Numbered from the stretch's first letter, positions 6,887-14,709 are shown. The stretch is DNA of 42,309 bases from Rhodoferax sp. (GCA_016790475.1 JAEUOX010000448.1:1-42309), one strand, 5' to 3'. Notes: generated from the sequence alone by a model not told the origin. Numbers and translations are program-made.

Positions 6887-7663
6887 ATGAACTGCCTGCA
6901 AAAAACCATCGCCATCCTTGCCTGCACTGCCGCCAGCCTGAGCTGGGCCGACCCGGTGCCCTCCGTCCAGATCCAGTTCGACAACCCGATCTTCAACGGC
7001 TCCGGTTACGACAACGTCTACATCAAGTTCACGCGCCCTGGCGCGACCACGGTCACGACCGAGTACGTTTCGGCGGGCCGCTTCCAGGGCACCGGCAGCC
7101 AGGTGGTCGGCGTACCGGAGACCATCTTCGTGGACGGACTCAACGACCTGTACATGTACTGCTACGACGTCTACCAGAGCATCAACCATGGTTCGGTCGT
7201 CAACTACAAGATCAACCTGGACGGCGAGCTCGATCGCACCCGCGACTTCCTCGGCGCCGTGAACGCGGTGCTGAACCAGGGCAAGGCGGTCTATGACCCC
7301 TATGCCTGGCTGCACCCGGACACCAAGTTCCAGGGCGCTGCCATCCAGCTGGGCATCTGGGAGAGCAAGTACGAGACCAGTGGCTCCTGGGACCTGACCC
7401 AGGGCGCCTTCCAGGCCTCCGCACTGGAATCCGCCACCCAGGCCGCCTGGGTGTCCTTCCGCAGCGCCATCCTGACCAGTGCCTCGATCGAGTCGCCCTA
7501 CATCATCACGCTGGAATCGGCCACCTACCAGGACATGATCACCGCGGATCCGCCGCCGCGGAACGATGTGCCGGAGCCGGGTTCGCTGGCCCTGCTGGGC
7601 GCCACGCTGGCCGGCCTGGCCTGGACCCGCCGCCGCAAGGCGGGCGCGCCGCACGCTGAGTGA
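6887..7663 (+). CDS. PEP-CTERM sorting-domain protein
   Basis: A 258-residue exported protein. A signal peptide occupies residues 1-20 (ILACTAASLSWA). The C-terminus has the tripartite PEP-CTERM sorting signal: VPEPGS at about residue 229, a hydrophobic stretch LALLGATLAGLAW, and a basic cluster TRRRK. Such proteins are processed by exosortase and delivered to the cell surface, often with exopolysaccharide. The middle (FNGSGYDNVYIKF, LNDLYMYCYDVYQSI, AAIQLGIWESKYE) is a beta-rich module seen in other PEP-CTERM proteins, of unknown function. GGAG lies 6 bases before the start, which is why the ATG at 6851 is rejected. No exosortase gene is in the window. Expression is predicted to depend on the sigma-54 promoter at 6840. 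Confidence 0.92.
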   Translation: MNCLQKTIAILACTAASLSWADPVPSVQIQFDNPIFNGSGYDNVYIKFTRPGATTVTTEYVSAGRFQGTGSQVVGVPETIFVDGLNDLYMYCYDVYQSINHGSVVNYKINLDGELDRTRDFLGAVNAVLNQGKAVYDPYAWLHPDTKFQGAAIQLGIWESKYETSGSWDLTQGAFQASALESATQAAWVSFRSAILTSASIESPYIITLESATYQDMITADPPPRNDVPEPGSLALLGATLAGLAWTRRRKAGAPHAE

Positions 7664-7691
7664 GCACCGCCCGGCCGCGCCAAGGTGCTCA
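7661..7691 (+). terminator. Stem-loop after the PEP-CTERM gene
   Basis: Arms TGAGCACC and GGTGCTCA pair perfectly over 8 bases around a 15-base GC-rich loop, starting at the stop codon itself. There is no run of T after it, so it may act as a transcript-stabilising or factor-assisted end rather than a classical intrinsic terminator. Confidence 0.4.
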
Positions 7692-7757
7692 GCACCGCAG
7701 CGCGCCGTGCGAACGGCCCCTCTGACCCGCCGCCCCCTCCAACGGGGGGTCGCCCGG

Positions 7758-7790
7758 GGGGCTGCCGTGCATATACTTCGCGGCAGCCCC
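7758..7790. repeat. 10-bp inverted repeat with a TATACT box in its loop
   Basis: GGGGCTGCCG (7758-7767) and CGGCAGCCCC (7781-7790) pair perfectly across 13 bases. The loop contains TATACT (7772-7777), a five-of-six match to a -10 box. The element ends 20 bases before the start of the CsgG-like gene. It is either a regulator site flanking a promoter or a leader hairpin close to the ribosome-binding site. Confidence 0.5.
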
Positions 7791-7810
7791 AACCGCTTCC
7801 TGGAGTTTCC

Positions 7811-8818
7811 ATGTCCCTCACCCGCCGCACCCCGCCCCGCCCCTTGTCCGCCCTTGCCGTCGCCCTGGGCTTGCTGGTCGGCACATCCGTGGCCAGTGCG
7901 CAGACGCTCGGCGGTGCCGGCGGTCCGGCCGGCGATGCCACCAAGGTCGAGAAATGCGACGCGCCGAAGGGCACGTTGGCGGTCGTTGAGCCGCAGGATG
8001 CGGTGCTGCAGGCCCTGCTGAAGATCGGCCTGCAATCTCCCTCCGGCATGATCCGTCTGATCGTGCAGCAGTCCAACTGCTTCCAGATCGTCGAACGCGG
8101 CGCCGGCTTCCAGAACCTGATGCAGGAGCGCCAACTGGCCGCCGGCGGCCAGTTGCAGGCCGGCCAGAACGTCGGCCAGGGCCAGATGGTCGCGGCAGAC
8201 TTCGTGGTCACCCCGAGTGTCGTGTTCTCCAACCCGAATGCCGGGGGCGTCGGTGGCGGCCTGGCCGGGTTTGGCGGTGCCCTGGGCCTCTTCGGCGCCA
8301 TTGCCGGCGGCCTGAAGTTCAAGGAAGCCCAGACCTCGATGGTGATGGCCGACACCCGCTCCGGGCTGCAGGTCGCCGCGGCGGAAGGCAGCGCGCAGAA
8401 GACCGACTTCAACGTCGGCGCGGTGCTGTTCGGTGCCGGCGGGGCCGGTGCGCTGGGCGGCTACTCGAACACCGCCGAGGGCAAGATCGTGTCCGCGTCG
8501 TTCCTGGACAACTGGAACAAGATCGTCGTGGCCATCCGCAACAACCCGTCGCTGGTCCAGGCCAAGGCCGGGCCCGCGAGCCAGGCAAATGCCGCCGCCA
8601 GCGTGCAGGCCGGTGCCGGCCAGGCGGGGGATGTCTATGTGCCGAAGATTGCTGGGGTCAAGGCCTACCGCAGCGCCACCGAATCGGCCGCCGTGGTCGC
8701 CACGCTGGGCAAGACGGACGAGGTCATCTACGGCGGCGAGGAAAAGGACGGCTTCCTGAAGGTCGAGACATCCAGCGGCACCGGCTGGGTCAAGTCGATC
8801 ATGATGCGCAAGCAGTAG
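7811..8818 (+). CDS. Secreted CsgG/HfaB-like protein with C-terminal SH3 domain
   Basis: A 335-residue protein with a signal peptide (residues 1-30, cleavage expected after ASA). There is no lipobox, unlike CsgG. Residues about 40-240 resemble the curli-assembly (CsgG/HfaB) fold: LAVVEP, a helix ending in SNCFQIVERGAGFQNLMQERQLA, AADFVVTPSVVF, and a long glycine-rich stretch GGGLAGFGGALGLFGAIAGG that could be a membrane hairpin. Residues about 272-335 form a bacterial SH3 module (YVPKIAGVKAYRSATESAAVVATLGKTDEVIYGG... GWVK). CsgG proteins make outer-membrane secretion pores; whether this one does is open. GGAG precedes the ATG by 7 bases. The last 20 bases overlap the convergent DUF4386 gene. 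Confidence 0.7.
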   Translation: MSLTRRTPPRPLSALAVALGLLVGTSVASAQTLGGAGGPAGDATKVEKCDAPKGTLAVVEPQDAVLQALLKIGLQSPSGMIRLIVQQSNCFQIVERGAGFQNLMQERQLAAGGQLQAGQNVGQGQMVAADFVVTPSVVFSNPNAGGVGGGLAGFGGALGLFGAIAGGLKFKEAQTSMVMADTRSGLQVAAAEGSAQKTDFNVGAVLFGAGGAGALGGYSNTAEGKIVSASFLDNWNKIVVAIRNNPSLVQAKAGPASQANAAASVQAGAGQAGDVYVPKIAGVKAYRSATESAAVVATLGKTDEVIYGGEEKDGFLKVETSSGTGWVKSIMMRKQ

Positions 8819-9566
8819 GCGCTACCCGCGCACTGCGCCACTCCCGCACGCCGCGCACCAGCAGCGCGGCGGCCAGCAGCAGCAACCAGGCCTCCCAGGC
8901 CATGAAGGCCAGCGGCACCGTCTCGAACAAGGGTGTCGCGGGCAGCACCTGGTGCAGCAGTTCCGACTGCCCGAGCAACCACAGCGGCAGCGTCAGCGGC
9001 CCGATCCAGGCCACCCAGGCCGGTACCCGCCGGGACCGCAGCAGCCGCCAGCCGGCCAGTGCGGTCCAGCCGGCGAGCAGCAGCTGCCCGATGAACTCTC
9101 CGATCACCATGCCGCCGTAGTGGTGCACCGCGTCGAAGACGACGACCACGGCCGCCTGCGTGGCCGGCGTGGCCTCCGGCGCCGCATAGGCACTCGCCAG
9201 GCCAGGCACAACGAGCACCCAGCGCATCAAGCCGATCACCTGCGCCACTGCGGAAGCGATCGCCAGCGGTGAGGCGCCCGGCACCGGGCTTGCCGGGTCG
9301 GCCGTCAGGCGGTCCACCGCGAAGGCCAGCGGGATGAACAGCAAGCCGCTGAGCGCGAACGCGAACCAGGCCCAGACCAGCGGTGCACCGCCCGCCTGGA
9401 AGCTGCGCAGGATCACCGGCGTGGGTTCCCGCAGGATGTCGTCATAGCCGAAATGGGCGATCAGCCAGCTGTAGGGCACGGTGGCTGCCACCAGAAACAG
9501 CGCGGTGAGCAGCACCACCAGCCACGGTGTGGCACTGGGGAAGGGGCGGAAGGTCGGGGTTGGCAT
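8799..9566 (-). CDS. DUF4386 family integral membrane protein
   Basis: A 255-residue protein with about six to seven hydrophobic helices. The pattern YDDILREPTPVILRSFQAGG after the first helix and the motif GLMRWVLVVPGLASAY, followed by FDAVHHYGGMVIGEFIGQ, match the DUF4386 family, for which no function is established. It lies 22 bp downstream of a TetR-type gene on the same strand, and that regulator's promoter carries a double operator. The pair is therefore probably one autoregulated operon, and this protein may be what the regulator controls. Its 3' end overlaps the CsgG-like gene by 20 bases. Confidence 0.8.
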   Translation of the reverse strand: MPTPTFRPFPSATPWLVVLLTALFLVAATVPYSWLIAHFGYDDILREPTPVILRSFQAGGAPLVWAWFAFALSGLLFIPLAFAVDRLTADPASPVPGASPLAIASAVAQVIGLMRWVLVVPGLASAYAAPEATPATQAAVVVVFDAVHHYGGMVIGEFIGQLLLAGWTALAGWRLLRSRRVPAWVAWIGPLTLPLWLLGQSELLHQVLPATPLFETVPLAFMAWEAWLLLLAAALLVRGVREWRSARVAPTACAS

Positions 9567-9588
9567 GGGGGCTCCGTTCAGGGTGGGG

Positions 9589-10278
9589 TCAGGGTTGCGT
9601 CAGGGGAGGTTCCGGAGGCGTCGGATCCGCCCCCGCATAGACGCCGCGCGCCAGCGCGGCGACCGCGTCGGCAATGCGCTGGCGGCCGCTGTCGGCGCGC
9701 AGGTCGATGCCGGCAAAACTGCCGGCCGACTGCTCACGCAGCGTCAGGTACTGCAGCGCCGCCAACAACACGGCGTTGACGGCCGGGGCATCCACCCCCG
9801 CCGGGGGTGCCAGCGCGTCCCGGCGCAGGGCCTGCACCCAGGCACCCATCGCCTGGGAGCGCGCCTGTTCCAGTTCTGCCAACGTGGGCGACGGCTCCGC
9901 CAGCTCCCAGGCCAGCAGACGCAGCAGCAGCGGGCTGGCCCGCAGCGCGCCGTGGTACTCGCCGAGCAGACGCGTCACCGCCATGCCATAGGGCTCGCCG
10001 GGTTGCACCTGCAGCGGGCCGCCCAGCCAGCGCTCCACCTGGGCGCCCAGGTGACGGACCACGCCATCCAGGCCGCCGAAGTGGTAGTAGATCAGCTGCT
10101 TGTCGACGGCTGCCGCCTGGGCCAGTGCGTTGATGCCCAGCGCAGTGAACCCACCCTGCAGCAGCAGCCTGACGGCGGCATCGGCGATGTGCTGGCGCGT
10201 GGCGGCGGCGTCATGGGAGCGGCGCGCGGGCGGCTGGGCGGTGGTCGGTGCGCGAGGTGTTCGGCGCGAAGCATTCAT
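9589..10278 (-). CDS. TetR/AcrR family transcriptional regulator
   Basis: A 229-residue regulator. Residues about 25-70 are the helix-turn-helix domain (TRQHIADAAVRLLLQGGF, LGINALAQAAAVDKQLIYYHFGGLDGVV); the YYHF end of the recognition region is diagnostic. The rest is a helical ligand-binding and dimer domain of the TetR C-terminal type, ligand unknown. An ATG 12 codons upstream (10314) is less likely because it would lie inside the first operator palindrome. The gene is divergent from the SRAP gene and co-directional with the DUF4386 gene. Its promoter at 10325-10354 is interleaved with two palindromes, predicting autorepression. Confidence 0.9.
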   Translation of the reverse strand: MNASRRTPRAPTTAQPPARRSHDAAATRQHIADAAVRLLLQGGFTALGINALAQAAAVDKQLIYYHFGGLDGVVRHLGAQVERWLGGPLQVQPGEPYGMAVTRLLGEYHGALRASPLLLRLLAWELAEPSPTLAELEQARSQAMGAWVQALRRDALAPPAGVDAPAVNAVLLAALQYLTLREQSAGSFAGIDLRADSGRQRIADAVAALARGVYAGADPTPPEPPLTQP

Positions 10279-10309
10279 CGGGAAGCTTTCGGGTGAGGAC
10301 GGATCAAAA

Positions 10310-10347
10310 TTCACTGATTGGTGAATATTATTTCACCGATCAGTGAA
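10310..10347. promoter_or_regulatory. Double palindromic operator for the TetR-type regulator
   Basis: Two 16-bp sites of the form TTCAC-N6-GTGAA lie at 10310-10325 (TTCACTGATTGGTGAA) and 10332-10347 (TTCACCGATCAGTGAA). They are 6 bases apart, 22 bases centre to centre, and the second is the reverse complement of the first except at one position. This is the geometry expected for two TetR dimers on adjacent helical turns. Confidence 0.8.
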
Positions 10348-10354
10348 TTGTCAA
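10325..10354 (-). promoter_or_regulatory. Sigma-70 type promoter of the TetR gene
   Basis: Read on the reverse strand, a perfect TTGACA (-35, 10349-10354) is followed after 18 bases by TAATAT (-10, 10325-10330). One operator palindrome fills the spacer and the other begins at the -10 box, so regulator binding would block polymerase. The same operators could also affect the divergent SRAP gene starting at 10403. Confidence 0.6.
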
Positions 10355-10402
10355 CTGCGGGGTTTTCGCGGTGACCGCTTTGCGACACGCTACAGTCCGC
10401 CC

Positions 10403-11047
10403 ATGTGCAGCCACTACCAGGCCACCCAGGAGCGCGAACGCTTCTTCCGCCGATTCGGCGTCTACCCGCCGGACGACGCCGGCAAGACCGACATCTGGCC
10501 CGGTTACGCCGGCCTGATGCTGCGCCGGCCTGCCGCCCACGGCGCCGGCGATGACGCCGTGCCGCCGATGGAGGCGCTGCGCGGCGTCTTCGGCCTGCTG
10601 CCGCACTGGGCACGCGATGCGAAGCTGGCGCGCAACACCTACAACGCCCGCAGCGAGACGGTGCACGAGAAGCCGAGCTTTCGTGACGCCTGGCGCCGCG
10701 GGCGCCACTGCCTGATCGCCGCCGACGCGATCTTCGAGCCGGACTGGCGTTCCGGCCGCGCGGTCCCGACCCGCATCACGCTGGCCGACGGACAGCCGAT
10801 GGGCCTGGCCGGGCTGTGGGACTGCTGGAAGAGCCCCGAAGGGACCTGGGTGCACAGCTTCACGATGCTGACGATCCCGGCGCAGGACCATGCACTGATG
10901 CGCCAGTTCCACCGCCCGCAGGACGAGAAGCGCATGGTCGTGATCCTGCCGCCGGCGGCCTGGGCCGACTGGCTCGATGCCCCGCCGCACCGCAGCCGCG
11001 AACTGCTGCAGCCCTTCCCTGCCGAGGCGCTGGTGGCCGATGCCTGA
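10403..11047 (+). CDS. SOS response-associated peptidase (SRAP/YedK family)
   Basis: A 214-residue protein of the HMCES/YedK family. These form a covalent thiazolidine link to abasic sites in single-stranded DNA through the N-terminal cysteine, protecting them. The start is fixed by this chemistry: Met is followed directly by Cys2 (MCSHYQ). Other family positions are visible: N81 in NTYNARSETV, E112 in ADAIFEPDW where most members have YEW, and H170. The usual HxRMP motif is stretched here to H-RPQDEK-RM, a small insertion. The upstream in-frame ATG at 10343 lies in the operator and is rejected. The stop overlaps the start of the next gene. Confidence 0.9.
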   Translation: MCSHYQATQERERFFRRFGVYPPDDAGKTDIWPGYAGLMLRRPAAHGAGDDAVPPMEALRGVFGLLPHWARDAKLARNTYNARSETVHEKPSFRDAWRRGRHCLIAADAIFEPDWRSGRAVPTRITLADGQPMGLAGLWDCWKSPEGTWVHSFTMLTIPAQDHALMRQFHRPQDEKRMVVILPPAAWADWLDAPPHRSRELLQPFPAEALVADA

Positions 11048-12980
11048 GATGCCACCGGCCCCCAGTGCGCTGGAAGCCTCGGAGCGGGCGCTGCGCAGCC
11101 GCCGGCTGGTGCAGATTTCCACGCTGACGATCGCCGGTCTGGCGGTCATCGCGCTGCGCGCGCTGGTGACCGGGAACTGGTCCGACGCCGCGATCGTCGG
11201 CGCCGGCATCACGACGATGCTGCTGTGCCAGTCGATGAACCGCCGGGGCGCGACCGAGAGCGCCAACCTGCTGCTGGTCATGGCACTCACCGCGATGGTC
11301 AGTCTGCTGATGTGGAACGGCGAAGGGCTGCGCGACTCGGCGCTGCTGGCCTTTCCGGCCGTGTTGATCTCGGCCGGCCTGCTGACCCAGCCCGGCCGCG
11401 TGGTGCAGTTGCTGCTGGCGATGCTGGTGGTGATCGCGCTGCTGCTGCTGGGCACGCTGGAAGGATGGCGCTCCGACACACCGCCGCAAGCACTGCCGAG
11501 CCGGGCGCTGGACACCGTGATCATCCTGCTGGTCAGCGGCTTCGCGCTGTGGGTCATGGTGGGTGACCTTCATCGGGCGCTGGATCGGCTGAACGTGCAG
11601 ATCGGCCAGTACGAGGAGTCCCAGAAGAACCTCACCTACCTGTCCCACCACGACGCCCTGACGCAATTGCCCAACCGGCTGCTGGGCCGCACCCGCATCG
11701 AGCAGGCGATGGCCCATGCGCGGCGCAACGGCAGCCAGGTTGCGCTGCTCTTCGTCGACCTGGACAACTTCAAGGCCGTCAACGATTCGCTGGGCCACAC
11801 CGCCGGCGACGACTTCCTGGGGCAGGTCGCGCAGCGCCTGCGTGAGACGGTGCGTCAGACCGACGTGGTGGCGCGCCAGGGCGGCGACGAGTTCCTGATC
11901 GGCATCACCGACATCCGGCAGAGCGACATGACGACCACCGTCGCGCAGAAGGTGCTGGCGCGCATGGCCGAGCTGTTCGTCGTGCGCGGGACAGAAATCT
12001 CCGGCTCCTGCTCGATCGGCATCGCGCTGTTCCCGGACGACGGTGACGACTTCGAGACGCTGCTGCGCAATGCGGACATCAGCGTCTACCACGCGAAGGA
12101 TGCGGGCCGCAACGTGTTCCGCTTCTACGACCCGTCGATGAACACCCGGATGCAGGAGAACCTGCAACTGGTGGCCGGCCTGCGGACCGCGCTCGCGCAG
12201 CAGGCCTTCGTGCTGCACTACCAACCGGTGGTCGACCTGGCCACCGGCCGACTGGTGGCCGCGGAGGCCCTGCTGCGCTGGCGGGGGGCGGACGGGCGGC
12301 TGGTGCCGCCGGGGGACTTCATCCCGGCGGCCGAGAAGTCCGGGCTGATCGTCGACATCGGGGAGTGGGTGCTGCGCGAGGCCTGCCGGCAGATGGTGGC
12401 CTGGCGCGCGGCGGGCTTTGCGCCCTTCGTGATCGCGGTGAACCTGTCGCCGGTGCAGTTCCGGCGCGGCACGATGGAGACCGTCATCCGTGGCGCACTG
12501 GACGCCTCCGGCCTGCCGGCCGCGCAGCTGGAACTGGAGGTCACCGAGTCGACGCTGATCCAGGACTCCGAGAAGTTCATCATCGCGCTGAAGGGGCTCA
12601 AGAGCCTGGGCATCCGGATCTCGATCGACGACTTCGGCACCGGCTACTCCAACCTGTCCTACCTGCAGCGCTTCTCGATCGACAAGCTGAAGATCGACCA
12701 GTCCTTCGTGCGGCGCCTGCAGGACGGGCCGCAGGAGCGGGCCATCGTGTCGGCCATCATCCAGATCGCCCGCAGCCTGCACCTGGTGACGACCGCCGAA
12801 GGCATCGAGGACGAGGCCGTGCGCCAGGAACTGCTGGCGCTGGGCTGCGCGCAGGGCCAGGGTTACCTGTTCAGCCGCCCGCTGGATGCCCAGGCCTTCA
12901 CGGCGCAGGTGCTGGTGCCCGGAACCGTGCTGCCAGCGCCGACAGCACCTCCCCCACCTCCTGCTCCACCTTCAGCGTGA
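11040..12980 (+). CDS. Membrane GGDEF-EAL protein (dual c-di-GMP enzyme)
   Basis: A 646-residue protein. About five to six hydrophobic segments (residues 24-176) are followed by a short coiled linker. The GGDEF domain has FVDLDNFKAVNDSLGHTAGDD, intact GGDEF at 281-285 and an I-site RQTD at 272-275. The EAL domain (about 375-630) has EAL at 409-411, NLSPVQFR, EVTESTLI, DDFGTGYSNLSYL, KIDQSFV and EGIEDE. Both cyclase and phosphodiesterase sites therefore look intact; which dominates cannot be told. The start overlaps the SRAP stop by 8 bases; an ATG three codons on (11049) is an alternative. The proline-rich C-terminus overlaps the convergent sirtuin gene by 83 bases. Confidence 0.9.
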   Translation: MPEMPPAPSALEASERALRSRRLVQISTLTIAGLAVIALRALVTGNWSDAAIVGAGITTMLLCQSMNRRGATESANLLLVMALTAMVSLLMWNGEGLRDSALLAFPAVLISAGLLTQPGRVVQLLLAMLVVIALLLLGTLEGWRSDTPPQALPSRALDTVIILLVSGFALWVMVGDLHRALDRLNVQIGQYEESQKNLTYLSHHDALTQLPNRLLGRTRIEQAMAHARRNGSQVALLFVDLDNFKAVNDSLGHTAGDDFLGQVAQRLRETVRQTDVVARQGGDEFLIGITDIRQSDMTTTVAQKVLARMAELFVVRGTEISGSCSIGIALFPDDGDDFETLLRNADISVYHAKDAGRNVFRFYDPSMNTRMQENLQLVAGLRTALAQQAFVLHYQPVVDLATGRLVAAEALLRWRGADGRLVPPGDFIPAAEKSGLIVDIGEWVLREACRQMVAWRAAGFAPFVIAVNLSPVQFRRGTMETVIRGALDASGLPAAQLELEVTESTLIQDSEKFIIALKGLKSLGIRISIDDFGTGYSNLSYLQRFSIDKLKIDQSFVRRLQDGPQERAIVSAIIQIARSLHLVTTAEGIEDEAVRQELLALGCAQGQGYLFSRPLDAQAFTAQVLVPGTVLPAPTAPPPPPAPPSA

Positions 12981-13734
12981 GCACCGCATCGGCGCGTGTG
13001 CGGCCCCGATTCACGACCGCCACCGGCTTGCCGGCGGCCACGGCGTCCTCGACGAAGCGGTAGCCGGAGTACACCATCAGCGAGGAGCCGGCGACCAGCA
13101 GGGCATCGGCCGCAGACAGCGCCTCGCGCACCGCTGCGACACGCTCGCGCGGCACCGACTCGCCAAAAAAGACCACGTCCGGCTTGAGCACGCCGCCGCA
13201 CAGCCGGCAGGCCGGCACGTCAAAGCGCGCAAAGTCCGCCTGCGCCAGATCCGCGTCACCGTCGGGCGCGGTGGTCGCCTGCAGCGCGTCCCAGCCCGGA
13301 TTGCGCTGCAGCAGTTCCTGCTGCAGCCGTGCCCGCGGGAAACGCGCACCGCAGCCCAGGCAGCAGACGGTGTCGATGCGGCCGTGCAGGTCGACCACGT
13401 CCGGGCTGCCAGCCACATCATGCAGGCCGTCGACGTTCTGCGTGACCAGGCGCACGACGCGCCCGGCCCGTGCCAGCTCTGCCAGAGCGGCATGGGCCGC
13501 CGTCGGACGCGCTTGCGCCATTGTCGGCCAGCCGAGCATGCTGCGCGCCCAGTAGCGCTGTCGGGCCAGCGCGTCGGCCACGAACAGCTGGAAGCGCATC
13601 GGCTCGCTGCGCTTCCAGGCGCCGTCGGCGTCGCGGTAGTCGGGAATGCCGGCGGCGGTGCTGCAGCCGGCGCCGGTCAGCACCAGCCAGCGCGGATGCC
13701 GGTCGGCGAAGTCCTGCAGCGCGTCAAGGCTCAT
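12898..13734 (-). CDS. NAD-dependent deacylase of the sirtuin (SIR2) family
   Basis: A 278-residue protein with the full sirtuin core: the NAD-binding loop LTGAGCSTAAGIPDYR (residues 19-34), the TQNVDGLH motif at 98-105, catalytic H117 in DLHGRI, and a structural zinc site from C125-x2-C128 and C176-x2-C179. KPDVVFFGE, GSSLMVYSG and VNRG complete the nucleotide-binding pocket. It uses NAD to remove acyl groups from protein lysines in the cytoplasm; targets are unknown. The ATG overlaps the stop of the DMT transporter gene by ATGA, so the pair is translationally coupled. Its last 83 bases are antisense to the end of the GGDEF-EAL gene. Confidence 0.93.
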   Translation of the reverse strand: MSLDALQDFADRHPRWLVLTGAGCSTAAGIPDYRDADGAWKRSEPMRFQLFVADALARQRYWARSMLGWPTMAQARPTAAHAALAELARAGRVVRLVTQNVDGLHDVAGSPDVVDLHGRIDTVCCLGCGARFPRARLQQELLQRNPGWDALQATTAPDGDADLAQADFARFDVPACRLCGGVLKPDVVFFGESVPRERVAAVREALSAADALLVAGSSLMVYSGYRFVEDAVAAGKPVAVVNRGRTRADAVLTLKVEQEVGEVLSALAARFRAPAPAP

Positions 13735-14615
13735 GGCGGAACCACCACGACCCGCGGCGTCTCGCGCCGGATCAGGTACAGCCCGCTGGCAATGATGATG
13801 GCGCCCCCGGTCAGCGTGTAGGCATCGGGCACGGCCCGCCAGATGAGCCAGTCCAGCGCCACGGCCCAGACCAGCGCGGAATACTCGAAGGGCGCGACGG
13901 CCGAGGCCTGCCCGTGGCGGAAGGCCTCGGTGATGCACAGTTGTGCCAGCGTGCCGGTCACACCGAGCCCCAGCAGCACCGGCCAGTGCGCCGGCTGGAT
14001 GTCGACCCAGTCCGCGGCGCCCAGCAGGCTGCCGCCCAATGTCAGGCTGAAGGTGGTCCAGAACACCAGCGTCACGCTGGGCTCGCTGCGGCTGATCAGC
14101 CGGCCCAGCACCGAGGACAGCGCGTAACACACGGCGGAGGCCAGGATCGCGACCGCGCCGATCGAGAAGAAGGCGTCCTGGTCCGGCCGCAGCGCGACCA
14201 CGACACCGACCAGGCCCACGGCCAGCGCGATCCAGTGGCGCGGCAGCGCTGCCTCCTGCAGGATCGGTGCCGCCAGCACCGTGATCAGCAAGGGCGCGAC
14301 GAAGGTCAGCGTATAGGCCTCCGCCAGCCCCAGCGTGCGCAGGCCGAACGTGAACAGCGCCATCATCAGCACGCCGATCACGCCGCGCAGCAGATGCAGG
14401 CGCCAGCGCAGCCGGCGGCTGAACACCACGCCGAGCTCGCGCCGCCACAACACATAACCCAGCACCCAGGGCACCGCCATCAGCCCGCGCAGCGCGGTGA
14501 CCTGGAACGGCGGGTAGGCGCCCGACAGCACCTTGAGCATGGCGTCCATGCAGGAGAACAGCACGACGGCCAGCAGCATCGCCAGGATGCTGCGCAAATT
14601 TCCGGAAACAGGCAT
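13731..14615 (-). CDS. DMT superfamily (EamA) transporter
   Basis: A 294-residue inner-membrane protein with ten predicted helices in two EamA repeats, the usual drug/metabolite-transporter length. Typical features are CMDAMLKVLSGAYPPFQVTALRG in the first helices, the AEAYTLTFVAPLLITVLAAPILQE segment closing repeat one, and TEAFRHGQASAVAPFEYSALVWAV in repeat two, as in members related to S-adenosylmethionine or amino-acid exporters. The substrate is unknown. It is first in a two-gene operon with the sirtuin (ATGA overlap) and divergent from the penicillin-binding protein across 94 bp. Confidence 0.88.
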   Translation of the reverse strand: MPVSGNLRSILAMLLAVVLFSCMDAMLKVLSGAYPPFQVTALRGLMAVPWVLGYVLWRRELGVVFSRRLRWRLHLLRGVIGVLMMALFTFGLRTLGLAEAYTLTFVAPLLITVLAAPILQEAALPRHWIALAVGLVGVVVALRPDQDAFFSIGAVAILASAVCYALSSVLGRLISRSEPSVTLVFWTTFSLTLGGSLLGAADWVDIQPAHWPVLLGLGVTGTLAQLCITEAFRHGQASAVAPFEYSALVWAVALDWLIWRAVPDAYTLTGGAIIIASGLYLIRRETPRVVVVPP

Positions 14616-14709
14616 CCCCGGAGCATACCGGCGCGGCGCCCCACGGACCGTCCCGCCGGCGCCATGCCCCTGCCCGGCCCCGGGCCGCTGCGCTGCGTAC
14701 ACTCCGCGC

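Noticed and set aside
10343-10402. Earlier ATG for the SRAP gene
   Set aside because: The enzyme needs Cys immediately after the initiator Met, which only the 10403 start provides; the earlier ATG is also inside an operator.
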